Below are positions 45,201 to 53,394 of a DNA stretch of 64,000 bases, piece by piece. Under the pieces are notes generated by a model, which searched no databases, had not been told where the DNA came from, and saw nothing but the letters and a program-made list of their open reading frames with translations. Location of the stretch: the NCBI RefSeq assembly GCF_905475465.1, contig NC_062251.1, positions 6,751,001 through 6,815,000 on the forward strand. Direction: 5' to 3'. The stretch comes from Pieris napi. Its lineage: Eukaryota > Arthropoda > Insecta > Lepidoptera > Pieridae. The position numbers and the translations under genes were made by a program. How positions within the stretch are numbered: the first letter of the stretch is position 1; the number at the start of each line of letters is the position of its first letter.

Positions 45201-48200
45201 TTTTCAAAAACTTTGCTCAACGCAGGGAGCACGGAAACAGGTCTGAAGTTTGACGGATCAGACTCACTACCTGCCTTGAACAACGGTGTAATCTTACTTA
45301 ATTTCATTTCGTCCGGAAAGACTCCACAATCGATACAGCTGTTAAAAATTATAGACAATTCAGAGCTTATTACATTAATAACGGAATTTAAAATGACTGT
45401 TGACATACCCCATATATCTTTACTTTTTTTTAAATTAATAAGCTTAAAAGTTTTAACGATATCATTACAAGTTATATGTTTAAACTGAAATTTAATATTA
45501 CATTCAGGTACACATTTTTCTAGCAATGAGATCGCAGCAGCAGGTGAAGAATCTAGGGACTTGGTCGTATTTAGTGGTACATTTGTAAAGAACTCTTCAA
45601 AAGAAGAAGCTACCTCTGGGTCAGATTTTATTAACTTCCCTTTAACTTTTAACATATAATCAGTTCGTTTGTCAGACGTTTTACCTGATTCTTCATTTAT
45701 TATTTTCCAGGTAGCTTTTACTTTATCCATGCTATTTTTTATTTTTGAACTTAAATATTGAGACTTTGCAGTTTTGCAATCTTTTTTGAAATTATTTGAA
45801 TACAACCTAACATATTCCCTAAATTCCACACTAGTGTTATATTGCATTTCGTCATAGATTTCATATAATTTTAACCTTTTCCTGTGTAACTCCTCATTTG
45901 CCCAGTCACAGAAACTTGTTTTCTCAGAGACCAATATAATATTATATTTTTTTTTTGAACTTTATCAATGTTATATTATAACATTGTTATTCTAATGTGT
46001 ACAGTATGGTTTTATGTTATAATGTTGAATAACAAGGTTACATAATGTGGATGTTAACGTAAAATTGTAAACACCGTTCTGCTTACAATTTAACGTATTA
46101 TTATTCGGTAGATTGTACTACACTAACTTAGTTATCATTCAAACTTCTTTGGTCAATTACAGATTAATTTTACTTCCCAACAATTTCATATAACTACCGA
46201 ATAATAATACGTTAAATTGTAAGCAGTTCGTTGAGGTTCACAATCTTTCGACAGTTTACAATCTCGCGAGATAGATTACAATCTAACGGTGTTTACAATT
46301 TTACGGTGACATGGACGTGTTATAAAACACAAGTTATAATATAATATGTTACATAGTCTGTACGCACCCTAAATTTTGAAAAATAAAGTTGTATTTGATT
46401 TTCAGCAACTGAGGTTTTACACCAAGAGGGTCACGCGAAGCCAGTGTACAGCGTGGCCTTTCAGGGCGACGGCTCGCTGGCTGCTACAGGGTGAGCTTTT
46501 TATTTGATAATTATTTATAAAAGAACGAATGTCAGTTACTAGGCCGAACTCCTTGTAAAGGAAAAATATCACATCTACTGAAATCTGACGATTTTGAACC
46601 CCAGTCGCATCTGATGTCAAATTAAATATAAAATTTTTTCATTAAACCGTTTTTATTAAGATGCTTAAAATAATTAAAAACATTGTGCACCATTTCACGA
46701 GATTGCCCTGGTAATGTTTGAAAAAAGATCAACATGTACAGTAAAGATCAACATAACCAGTAGCAAAAGAAAAACAATAACTGTCTCTTTTATACTTATA
46801 AGCTTGACCGAGCGCGAGAGAGACGGACAGTCTTTTCATGATGCATATTCAGTGTGACATCACGCCTCGCGCTTATTCACAGACGCTTATACACAAGCAC
46901 AAAGTGTAAATGTGTTGAAGCCGCCAGCTTTAGATAACATACCTATAGTTATTATTCAAAGAATCCTTTGTTATTTAAAATCCATCAGAATTGTGTACTG
47001 TCACAGTATGGTATCCATAGCAACGTTGTTACCATGGTTACAAATTTCTTCAGGGGTATGGACGCGTTCGGTCGCGTCTGGGACCTACGCACGGGCCGCT
47101 GTGTGATGTTCCTCGAAGGCCACCTGGGCGCGGTCTTAGGGGCCACCTGGTCCCCGGCCGGACATCACTTGGCTACAGCGGCCGCTGATCATCAGGTAGT
47201 TTTTTTTAATATTTTTATAAGTCACGTGATACTAAGGTCAAATAAATAAATATAGTGTATATTATAAATACTTTGACGTGATAAAGTCTACAAATCGATG
47301 AACGCCGGCTGCATGCATGAATAAACATGACTCATTGTCCTGAGCCGAGTTACATTGTCACGTTCCGCCTGAGTCCAGATACATTGTCACGTTCCGCCTG
47401 AGTCCAGATACATTGTCACGTTCCGCCTGATTCGAGCTACATTGTCTCGTTCCGCCTGAGCCGAGTTACATTGTCACGTTCCGCCTGAGTCCAGATACAT
47501 TGTCACGTTCCGCCTGAGCCGAGCAACATTGTCTCGTTCCGCCTGAGTCCAGCTACATTGTCTCGTTCCGCCTGAGTCCAGCTACATTGTCACGTTCCGC
47601 CTGAGTCCAGATACATTGTCACGTTCCGCCTGAGCCGAGCAACATTGTCTCGTTCCGCCTGAGTCCAGCTACATTGTCACGTTCCGCCTGAGTCCAGATA
47701 CATTGTCACGTTCCGCCTGAGCCGAGTTACATTGTCACGTTCCGCCTGAGTCCAGATACATTGTCACGTTCCGCCTGAGCCGAGCAACATTGTCTCGTTC
47801 CGCCTGAGTCCAGCTACATTGTCACGTTCCGCCTGAGTCCAGATACATTGACACGTTCCGCCTGAGTCCAGCTACATTGTCACGTTCCGCCTGAGCCGAG
47901 CTACATTGTCACGTTCCGCCTGAGTCCAGCTACATTGTCACGTTCCGCCTGAGTCCAGCTACATTGTCACGTTCCGCCTGAGCCGAGCAACATTGTCTCG
48001 TTCCGCCTGAGTCCAGCTACATTGTCACCTTCCATATGAGCCGAGCTACTTTGTCATTTGTCACGTTCCACATGAGCCGAGCTACATTGTCACGTTCCGC
48101 CTGCGTCCAGCTACATTGTCACGTTCCGCTTGCACAAGCGAGAGCTCGGTACCAGCGATAGAGAGGATTGGTAACGTTGTTACTTGTAATTGATCTGTAT

Positions 48201-49692
48201 AATTTAAGTAAAAGAAAAATATTTGAATTAAAGAGTTTATTTTATGTGTTAATTTATCGAGAAATTGTAATTTTCCATGAATTCCTTTGTATTATACAAA
48301 ATAATGATAATTAAGTGATAATAATTCAATTCGATTTGTATGCAATTTTTAAATGTTTTCTTATCACGTAAAATATTTGTATAAATTCTCGATACTTCTA
48401 TTTGTATGGCTATACTAATATTATAAAGAGGAAAGATATGTATATAAGTATGTTTGTAAAGAAATGGCTCAAAATGTCCTGGACCGATTTTAAAAATTCT
48501 TTCACTTTAATTGCAAGAAAAAAATAAGGATCTCGACTAAAACTTAAATTACCCAAGGTGTAAATAAATTTATAAAATATCTTTAATTTATCATGCGCTT
48601 CGAAAACTATTGATGATAGAACAAACTTTTTTGTGTTCCACAATATTAAAGAACATATCTTCAAAAAATTTTTAAAAATAAATGTCCACCCGAGCGAAGC
48701 CGGGACGGGCCGCTAGTTATCTTATAAAAGTATTAATATTTAATAATAATCTGTGTTTTATTCTGTAATTTCAGGCTAAAATCTGGGATCTTAGACGCCG
48801 GGCCTGTCTATACACGATACCTTCACATACACATCTTATAAGCGGTGAGTGGATTTTTTATATTAATACAAATTGTTCCTTTTTAAAGTCGGTTAATATT
48901 TTTTTTTTTTTCAGATATAAGATATCAACGCAGCCATGGACATTTCCTGCTGACGTCATCGTATGATAAAACGGCAAAGTTGTGGTCGAATCCAGCTTGG
49001 CATCCTCTGAAGACACTATCGGGTCACGATAATAAGGTCATTCTTCATAATTTTAAAAATAGAACATGTTTGTTAGTATGGACATTAGAACTTTGATTTT
49101 AAAAATGGAATTCTTAAAATTAAGCTAATAATGGAACATGTTTTTATTATTTTGAAAATGGAACATAAAAAAATTAACTTGAATTTTAAAAATGGAACAT
49201 CTATTTTTCATTTAACAATAGAATAATTATTATGCTCTTTATTTAAAAATATAGCATTTAAAAAAAATATAAAAGGGAGCGTTCAAGTATTACGTAAGTA
49301 ATACGTAACGCATTTATGGAGATTATTGACCTCCCCCCCCATGTTACTCGCCGTAACGTTTTTCAGTAACCATGTACAATACTGTACCCAAGTTCAGTAA
49401 AACGTTTCGTGACCATCTAGTCACTCTTTAGTTACTATTATGTGGTGTCAATTGAAAAAAATATTAACAATAACGCGTAATTTAATCCCCGCCCCGCATC
49501 GTAGCGTTTTACAAAAGGACCCCTCCCCCCTCCCAAAATACGTTACGTAATACTTGGTCGCTCTCAAATTCAGATTTTAATATTTAAATGTTATTTCAGG
49601 TGATGAGTGCAGACATATCATTGGATAATAAATATATTGCAACAAGCTCCTACGACAGAACGTTCAAGCTGTGGGCCCCGGATTTAGTTTAA
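30262..49692 (+). CDS. PRPF4: U4/U6 small nuclear ribonucleoprotein Prp4 (14 exons)
   Basis: WD40 subunit of the U4/U6 snRNP, the direct partner of Prp3. Coding exons: 30262-30430, 30859-30968, 31806-31900, 34536-34694, 35676-35781, 36988-37058, 40582-40711, 41108-41223, 42599-42729, 46406-46490, 47054-47195, 48775-48844, 48915-49036, 49600-49692. All junctions are GT-AG and in frame, giving 532 residues (human about 522). The N-terminus has YYGSLEEQE. The splicing-factor motif region (about 80-125) reads ARQLNVSTDDDEV then LFGEGPAERRVRLRDLL. A charged linker leads to TWYHEGP and LWIARYSLPRA. The C-terminal propeller (about 214-532) has repeats ending in WD/LW motifs (IKVWSVPD, SWRLWDLE, FGRVWDLRTGRC, AKIWDLRRR, AKLWSNP, FKLWAPD). 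An acidic loop (about 281-300) looks longer than in human PRPF4. Intron 6 holds a minisatellite and a large palindrome, intron 9 a LINE, and intron 11 a second minisatellite. Confidence 0.96.
31401..31757. mobile_element. MITE with GGTTTCC TIRs
   Basis: The left end GGTTTCCCAGTAAAGCGGTG with CCGTTATCTAACAGCCGT is matched inverted at the right end (ACGGCCGTTAGTTAACGGC then CTAGGAAACC). TIRs are about 38 bp with several mismatches. Lies in PRPF4 intron 2, ending about 50 bp before exon 3. A clear target duplication was not found. Confidence 0.65.
31938..32154 (-). mobile_element. tRNA-headed SINE family 1, internally deleted
   Basis: Same ends as the other copies but about 50 bp is missing in the middle (around 32045). 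It lies about 40 bp after PRPF4 exon 3. Confidence 0.8.
32991..33373 (+). mobile_element. Helitron-like element
   Basis: Starts TCTATATATATAAAAAGAAA and ends GCGGGCGCGAAACGGCTAGT, matching the TC...CTAGT terminal pattern. Lies in PRPF4 intron 3. Confidence 0.7.
34023..34312. mobile_element. Copy of the GGGAGCGTTCAAGTATT MITE family
   Basis: Shares the internal TTACGCGTTATTGTTAATAT and AAACGTTTTACTATACTTGG blocks with 49275-49565. The right TIR (ATACTTGAACGCTCCC) is intact and the left end is degraded. Lies in PRPF4 intron 3. Confidence 0.65.
34733..34935 (-). mobile_element. LINE 3'UTR fragment
   Basis: TCTCAAATCAAGGGCGGAAG through AATCGCCAAGTTTTTT and TTTGTCCTCTATCAGCAGG. Starts about 40 bp after PRPF4 exon 4. 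Confidence 0.6.
35791..36166 (+). mobile_element. GAAGTTATACTTC-type MITE, copy 3, at the PRPF4 exon 5 donor
   Basis: Full copy starting about 10 nt inside PRPF4 intron 5 (exon 5 ends at 35781) and ending with the ACGCGCGTACATAAGTAC hairpin at 36166. The donor consensus itself is intact. Confidence 0.7.
36180..36490. mobile_element. Two LINE tails joined head to head
   Basis: 36180-36260 is a degraded minus tail and 36330-36490 a good plus tail (TTAAAAGGCCGGCAACGCAC, TGTCCATGGGCGG, GTTTGCCCCCTGTTC). Same layout as 58240-58725. Lies in PRPF4 intron 5. Confidence 0.6.
36553..36807. mobile_element. Copy of the GGGAGCGTTCAAGTATT MITE family
   Basis: The left TIR GAGCGTTCAAGTATTACGTA is present. 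The right end breaks off after a run of about 17 G (36777-36793). Lies in PRPF4 intron 5. Confidence 0.6.
37099..37352 (+). mobile_element. tRNA-headed SINE family 1
   Basis: Full-length plus-strand copy with head ACGACTCATTGGTCTAGTGG, starting 41 bp after PRPF4 exon 6. Confidence 0.85.
37980..38742. repeat. 16-bp minisatellite, about 46 units
   Basis: The unit is AAGTAAACTTTTAATT with variants AAGTAAACTTTAAATT, ACGTAAACTTTTAATT and AAGTCAACTTTTAATT. Variants occur in recurring blocks (the AAGTCAAC variant near 38214, 38468 and 38676), so there is a higher-order period of roughly 13-16 units. Lies in PRPF4 intron 6. Confidence 0.95.
39035..39391 (+). mobile_element. LINE 3' fragment with RT C-terminus
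   Basis: Encodes IPEALLSLPFNKFKKCIKEK to the final DYLVDKRAWD and stop at 39181, matching the tail of the 43937-45934 RT. The 3'UTR (TAATGACGTGGAATAAGTGA, AATAAACATATTTTATTTT) recurs at 1262 and 14035. Lies in PRPF4 intron 6. Confidence 0.75.
39391..40516. repeat. About 1.1-kb palindrome of two head-to-head GAAGTGAAACTTC MITEs
   Basis: The left arm (39430-39865) is the near reverse complement of the right arm (39870-40516). Both outer ends carry GTGCGTGTACTAGT-type hairpins and AAGGTCATAAAGAAG, and both inner parts carry GTTACGCGTCACA. The right arm is longer because a block with TTATCGACGTATGGGAGAA is repeated about three times (39945-40210). It ends about 65 bp before PRPF4 exon 7. Confidence 0.75.
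40820..40960 (+). mobile_element. LINE 3'UTR fragment
   Basis: Same tail as 17737 (AATGGCGGAGAGTTTATTGC to AGTGTACATTATGTTACC). Lies in PRPF4 intron 7. Confidence 0.65.
41356..41636 (+). mobile_element. tRNA-headed SINE family 3
   Basis: Starts GAGCAGTGTTGGCCTAATGG, has B-box-like AGTTCGATCCCCGGC, then CCATAGACCCAAAAAGTCGA and GTCCAGGCCTAAAAAGG. Lies in PRPF4 intron 8. Diverged copies: 62589-62826, 58735-58872, 59752-59850 and 11590-11690, all minus. Confidence 0.75.
41885..42050 (-). mobile_element. LINE 3' end with GGCCTTATCGCTAACAAGCG motif
   Basis: TTATTTATTTATTTATAC tail, then GGCCTTATCGCTAACAAGCG and TCTTCCAGGCAACGAGAGG. A second copy is at 55015-55145. Confidence 0.55.
42092..42402 (+). 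mobile_element. Helitron-like element
   Basis: CTAATATATAAAATTCTCGT start and AAACGACGTTTGCCCGGTCA end. Lies in PRPF4 intron 8. Confidence 0.65.
42886..43445. mobile_element. MITE with TTCCGTAGAATTCTGACA ends
   Basis: The inverted ends AATTCCGTAGAATTCTGACA are seen at 42889 and 43420-43441. The right half recurs at 6450-6612 in PRPF3 intron 12. Lies in PRPF4 intron 9. Confidence 0.65.
43731..45950 (-). mobile_element. 5'-truncated LINE insertion carrying the RT ORF
   Basis: The element runs minus-strand from about 45950 to a 3' tail of TTTGAG-type hexamer repeats at 43731-43755, typical of CR1/jockey-group ends. Its 3'UTR (43760-43935) matches other LINE tails in the window (17737, 40820, 34733, 57165). 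It sits within a larger TIR element spanning about 43575-46369. The 5' boundary is approximate and no clear target-site duplication was found. Confidence 0.85.
43937..45934 (-). CDS. Reverse transcriptase of a 5'-truncated non-LTR retrotransposon (jockey/CR1-like)
   Basis: Open frame of 665 residues with no internal stop. It opens without an ATG, because the element is cut at its 5' side and lacks the endonuclease domain. Reverse-transcriptase motifs in order: ITPLFKAGSESDPSNFRPVS, QYGFTKGRST, DLSKAFDCVHPDIL, GVPQGSILGPFLFLIYINDL and the catalytic FADDTS, followed by the FLGITID thumb region. The C-terminal tail (YNTRNRTNLS, LPSAIRELSLNKFK, YLNDPNPWD) is shared with the LINE tail at 39035-39391. 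It lies antisense in PRPF4 intron 9. The open frame and clear 3' microsatellite tail suggest a young insertion. The clade assignment (jockey versus CR1) is tentative. Confidence 0.9.
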   Translation of the reverse strand: MVSEKTSFCDWANEELHRKRLKLYEIYDEMQYNTSVEFREYVRLYSNNFKKDCKTAKSQYLSSKIKNSMDKVKATWKIINEESGKTSDKRTDYMLKVKGKLIKSDPEVASSFEEFFTNVPLNTTKSLDSSPAAAISLLEKCVPECNIKFQFKHITCNDIVKTFKLINLKKSKDIWGMSTVILNSVINVISSELSIIFNSCIDCGVFPDEMKLSKITPLFKAGSESDPSNFRPVSVLPALSKVFEKIMLDQLSLHFNKNKLLHNKQYGFTKGRSTIDAGVKLISDIFNAWEESYDGVGVFCDLSKAFDCVHPDILVGKLQHYGVDGKASSLMNSYLKGRIQRVHVNGVTSPGSQVSMGVPQGSILGPFLFLIYINDLPFFVNEVHEMVLFADDTSLLFKVNRNNVLLDDVNNSISRIVNWFNVNNLLLNENKTKCIRFTTTSVKRDIGNLKIKDSELNFVDKTVFLGITIDSKLQWGPHIETLSNRLSSAAYAVKKIRQFTDEDTAKIVYHSYFHSVMSYGILLWGAAAEVQSIFVLQKRAVRGICCVSPRESVRNKFKELNIMTLSGQYILEALLYVQKNINDFKTNGDFHQYNTRNRTNLSVRPTRLQKINHSLYGNCIRFYNKLPSAIRELSLNKFKVLVKRKLINKAFYKFEDYLNDPNPWD
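46054..46310. mobile_element. Small TIR element (MITE) nested in the 43575-46369 element
   Basis: The outer inverted repeats are CGTAAAATTGTAAACACCG at 46060 and its inverse near 46287-46308. A second inner pair is CTGCTTACAATTTAACGTAT near 46078 and its inverse at 46207-46226, with matching TATTATTCGGTA arms. The doubly folded structure is seen directly. No coding capacity. Confidence 0.65.
47332..48131. repeat. 29-bp minisatellite, about 27 units
   Basis: The unit is GAGTCCAGATACATTGTCAC plus GTTCCGCCT, with variants GAGCCGAGCAAC and TCTCG. Variant order partly repeats every three units. It is much richer in GC than the surrounding intron (PRPF4 intron 11). Confidence 0.95.
48411..48716 (+). 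mobile_element. Helitron-like element
   Basis: TATACTAATATTATAAAGAG start; the 3' end has a short hairpin (CCGAGCGAAGCCGGGACGGG) followed by CCGCTAGT. Lies in PRPF4 intron 11, about 60 bp before exon 12. Confidence 0.75.
49275..49565. mobile_element. MITE with GGGAGCGTTCAAGTATTACG ends
   Basis: The left end GGGAGCGTTCAAGTATTACG is mirrored near 49545-49565. It fills more than half of PRPF4 intron 13. Further copies lie at 34023-34312, 36553-36807 and 21108-21234. Internal AAAACGTTTCGTGACC and C/G-runs are shared by all copies. Confidence 0.7.
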
Positions 49693-49696
49693 TAAA
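49691..49696 (+). terminator. PRPF4 polyadenylation signal overlapping the stop codon
   Basis: AATAAA begins on the second base of the PRPF4 stop codon (TTTAATAAATATT) and is followed within about 25 bp by a GT-rich TTCGTGTTTTT. If used, it leaves a 3'UTR of only about 20 nt. Confidence 0.6.
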
Positions 49697-51597
49697 TATT
49701 TCATACAAAATTCGTGTTTTTATTAAATTCCAATGAAGAGATATCTTATCACGCATTCTAAAACTATTCAAGTTTACACTTATATTACTAAAGTTTTCTC
49801 CTTATTTGCTGGAGAGATTTAAAAGATTATGTTATCATTAGAATGCTACTATATCCCTGATAAAAATAAACTAGGTATTGAATATTTTCATAAAAGTTTG
49901 TATTAAATTACGTTATTGTAATCCAAGGTGTGAAAACCAAACCAATAAAGATTCCTATATCTTGTATGATGTGGAAACTATTGACAATAGACCAAACTGA
50001 CTACAGATTTATTTCGTAATCCTACAGCTAATATTACAACAAAACACAATCATACTATATTGCTATATATATCTATATATAGCCAATCAATTATGGGGAA
50101 CTAAATAAATATGAATGTTACAAAAAAATTAAAATAAAAATGACTAAAAATTAGTGGAATTGGTATTAGATAGACAATGCTTTTTTAGTTTTATAAGCGT
50201 GGCGATTACCTAAATCGTCAGAGATACGCCCAGTTATAGCTAGACGCAGGCACTCTAATCAGCAGTTACATTCATTTAGCATTAATTATTTCACATTTAT
50301 CCTATTGTTATAGTGGTTTAGTATATAGTAAACACAATATCCTCTATTATTTAAAGCACTCCGATGACCCAGGAATCGTACAAATAAAATATTAATAAAT
50401 TTTTCAGCCATCGTTTAATTCAGAAAATTCGACTCGAACGGCGTACGTGAACACTTTACACATCAATATAGTTTGGACTTATAATTCGTCCTTAATGACG
50501 TCACATGATCGCTGCGTGTGACCAAACATTATTCTTGGAAGAGCAACATGAAACCCCTAAGTTTTTTTTAATTCCTAGAAATATTGAACTTCGATCGCGT
50601 ATTTAATTATATTAAATAATTTAAACATTACATTGTATCTACGTTTTTGGTTGAAATTACGTGAATCAAATGTCCTGGAATTTGGCACCATAATTTTTCA
50701 CAGAAATTTAAACCCAATGAAGCCTAACCGTATACCGTACGGGAAGTTTAAAATGGCGCCAAATGAATCGTTTAGTGTCGAAAAAGAAAGCCAAACCTAT
50801 GGTCAAATCCCGGGGCAGCATTGTCTGTCAACTGTCAAAAAAATCAACAACCGTTTTGTCAATAGAGTTGTTAGAATGTGTTTCGATTATTCGGAAGTTC
50901 ATGTCTCTCGCATAAAAAATGTGATAACGTTAAAAAGTCCTGCCCTAAATAAGGTTATTATTTGTTGACTTAAAAAAAAAGTTTTTACCATTTAACAAAA
51001 TATATATCATATATTATCCAATATACCTTGGTGCAACAACACAACCAGTTTATCTAAGTTTAATGACTATCACAATACTATTACTTAAAATAAATCGTGT
51101 CTTAGTTCCACGCAATATGCATCCTAATGAGTCAGTCAAAACTCAGGTGGATATGACTCATTAAAGTTGTATTGACCATAATTACTGTATTAAAATTGTT
51201 TGAATTGTTAAAATAAGTAACTTAGCACTAATCCGATTATATATAAAATTTATAATAATAGATTATGCGATATCTTAGTGATATCTTAATCATGGATTTA
51301 ATATATGATATTTGTACAAAATAAACGTATGTTTTTACTTCCGCGCTCTAACAGTCGATAAAAAATGACTTATCGACAACTTATCAGCTTAACTGTCCAT
51401 CACTAGTAAACCAGTTTAAAATGTCATTGACTTCGGTGGTAGGAGTTAGTCGTCTGCAATTTCCTAATGCATTTAAAATGAACTCGTAGCAAACACTGCC
51501 CCGTTATTCGCCTCGAGCTATCGAACAAATTTAACACTACATTAAGATTTAAATAGCATTAGATTTGTTATATCGTCGCGAGAGTTAACACGTAAAA
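49697..51597. other. PRPF4-sgl intergenic region
   Basis: The 1.9 kb between the PRPF4 end and the sgl start must contain the sgl promoter and 5'UTR. No transposon family of this window was recognised in it. A frame at 50633-50968 lacks an ATG start and any recognisable motif. Confidence 0.55.
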
Positions 51598-53037
51598 ATG
51601 GTGATTGAAAAAATTTGCTGCCTCGGCGCTGGCTACGTTGGAGGCCCAACTTGCAGTGTGATTGCGTGGAAATGTCCCGATATTAAAGTAACTGTATGTG
51701 ACAAAAGTATTGAACGTATTAACCAGTGGAATTCTGACAAATTACCGATCTACGAGCCGGGTCTGGACGAAGTTGTCAAAGAGTGTAGAGGTAAAAACTT
51801 GTTCTTTTCTACTGATATTGCGAATAGCATCCAAGAGGCTGACTTGATATTTATTTCCGTGAATACGCCGACAAAAACCATAGGAAATGGCAAGGGTAGA
51901 GCCGCTGATTTGAAGTATATTGAGGGCGCGGCTCGAATGATAGCCGATTTAGCCACCAGTAACAAAATTGTGGTTGAAAAGAGTACGGTACCAGTAAAGG
52001 CAGCTGAGATTATTATGAAAATACTTCGTGCTAACACAAAACCTGGAGTAGAGTATCAAATTCTGTCTAACCCAGAGTTTCTTGCAGAAGGCACAGCTAT
52101 TGTAGATTTAGTTGAATCGGAGAGGGTGCTAATTGGTGGTGAAGACACTCCGGAAGGTCAGAAAGCTGTTCAGGCACTTTGTTGGGTGTATGAACATTGG
52201 ATCCCAGCCAAGAATATTCTAACTACAAACACATGGAGCTCTGAGCTATCAAAATTAGCGGCTAATGCATTTTTAGCTCAAAGAATATCTAGTATTAATT
52301 CTCTATCAGCTGTGTGTGAAGCAACTGGTGCTGATGTATCTGAAGTAGCAAGAGCAGTTGGCCGTGACTCAAGAATCGGTCCAAAGTTCCTAGAAGCATC
52401 TATCGGCTTTGGTGGTAGTTGTTTCCAAAAAGATATACTCAACTTAATATACTTATCAGAATGTTTAAACCTGCCGGAAGTTGCTGCTTATTGGCAGCAA
52501 GTTGTTAGCTTTAACGATTACCAGAAAAACCGTTTTACAAGAAAAGTTATTGAGTCACTTTTTAACACTGTCTCAGACAAGAAAATTGCTATTCTTGGGT
52601 TTTCATTCAAGAAAAATACAGGTGATACAAGAGAATCACCAGCTATTTGTGTATCAAAGACGTTGTTAGATGAGGGAGCTAAACTACATATCTACGATCC
52701 TAAGGTGGAAACCGACCAGATATACTATGAGTTGACACATCCTCAAGTAACAAATGAGCCAGAGGTAGTAAGGAAAAACATAGAGATACACAACTCGGCC
52801 TATTCAGCCGTAACTGGGGCTCATGCTCTAGTTCTATGTACTGAATGGGATGAATTCAAAGAATTAGACTTTAAGAAAATATACAATGTAATGATGAAGC
52901 CGGCCTACATTTTTGATGGACGGAAGATCTTAGATCATGAAGCATTAATAAACATTGGTTTCCATGTGCAAACAATTGGCAAGCGATTGTCAAGAACTGG
53001 CAGTATTAGGGCACAAGGCAGTCAGACATTACCTTAG
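51598..53037 (+). CDS. sgl: UDP-glucose 6-dehydrogenase (sugarless), single exon
   Basis: Cytosolic enzyme that oxidises UDP-glucose to UDP-glucuronate with two NAD+, supplying heparan/chondroitin sulfate synthesis and, in insects, glucuronidation. The 479-residue ORF is close to the family length (about 476-494). The NAD-binding Rossmann motif GAGYVGG is at 10-16, and the middle domain has SNPEFLAEGTA (157-167). K219 in SELSKLAANAF and the catalytic C275 in GFGGSCFQKD correspond to human E161/K220/C276, offset by one. The C-terminal UDP-binding domain includes FSFKKNTGDTRESPA (336-349) and ends TIGKRLSRTGSI. The start is a strong context (AAAAATGG) and residue 1 aligns with the family. The whole CDS is in one exon, unlike the intron-rich neighbours and multi-exon human UGDH. 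The stop is followed at once by a GTAAGT, a possible 3'UTR donor. A polyadenylation signal lies about 350 bp downstream. Confidence 0.97.
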   Translation: MVIEKICCLGAGYVGGPTCSVIAWKCPDIKVTVCDKSIERINQWNSDKLPIYEPGLDEVVKECRGKNLFFSTDIANSIQEADLIFISVNTPTKTIGNGKGRAADLKYIEGAARMIADLATSNKIVVEKSTVPVKAAEIIMKILRANTKPGVEYQILSNPEFLAEGTAIVDLVESERVLIGGEDTPEGQKAVQALCWVYEHWIPAKNILTTNTWSSELSKLAANAFLAQRISSINSLSAVCEATGADVSEVARAVGRDSRIGPKFLEASIGFGGSCFQKDILNLIYLSECLNLPEVAAYWQQVVSFNDYQKNRFTRKVIESLFNTVSDKKIAILGFSFKKNTGDTRESPAICVSKTLLDEGAKLHIYDPKVETDQIYYELTHPQVTNEPEVVRKNIEIHNSAYSAVTGAHALVLCTEWDEFKELDFKKIYNVMMKPAYIFDGRKILDHEALINIGFHVQTIGKRLSRTGSIRAQGSQTLP

Positions 53038-53388
53038 AGTAAGTATTTTTATGTGTGTAACTAATATATGAAGTTAAGAACTAGATATTTACTAACTTAA
53101 TTAGCAATGATTTTATAATTCAAACTTTTTTTACACAAGAAACATTTTAAATATTATCTATACTGTTACATATTATTATTAAATTTAAAAATAATTCTAA
53201 GAAAACATCTTAAGGGAGTAATAACTAATACTATAATTTTTATTCACAATTTTCATACAAATGTTTTAAATATTAATTAATATGTATATATGTATATGAG
53301 TGTAAACTTTATATAACATACTCGAGGGACCGTGTGTATGCAAAAAAAATCTGAGAAAAAGTTGATTTCAGACTAGTGTAAGTAATTC

Positions 53389-53394
53389 AATAAA
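53389..53394 (+). terminator. sgl polyadenylation signal candidate
   Basis: AATAAA about 350 bp after the sgl stop, inside the stretch that is duplicated in inverted form near 59.3 kb. Confidence 0.45.

Larger units (their letters stand above)
43575..46369. mobile_element. TIR element split by the LINE insertion
   Basis: The left end at 43575 reads GTGCGTACAGACTAT then AACATAACATG. The right end near 46369 is its inverse (CATAGTCTGTACGCAC). Without the LINE the element would be well under 1 kb. It fills much of PRPF4 intron 9. Its internal sequence is rich in short ATGTTATA-type palindromes. Confidence 0.65.

Noticed and set aside
44424..45488. Plus-strand frames of 120 and 135 residues
   Set aside because: Antisense shadows of the LINE reverse transcriptase.
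47332..48131. Possible coding tandem repeat
   Set aside because: The 29-bp unit is not a multiple of three and stops occur; it lies inside an intron between well-supported exons.
50720..50790. Possible exon in the PRPF4-sgl interval
   Set aside because: No acceptor/donor pair or family similarity around it.
50633..50968. 111-residue frame upstream of sgl
   Set aside because: Begins at TTG, contains no motif, and lies in the expected promoter/5'UTR region.
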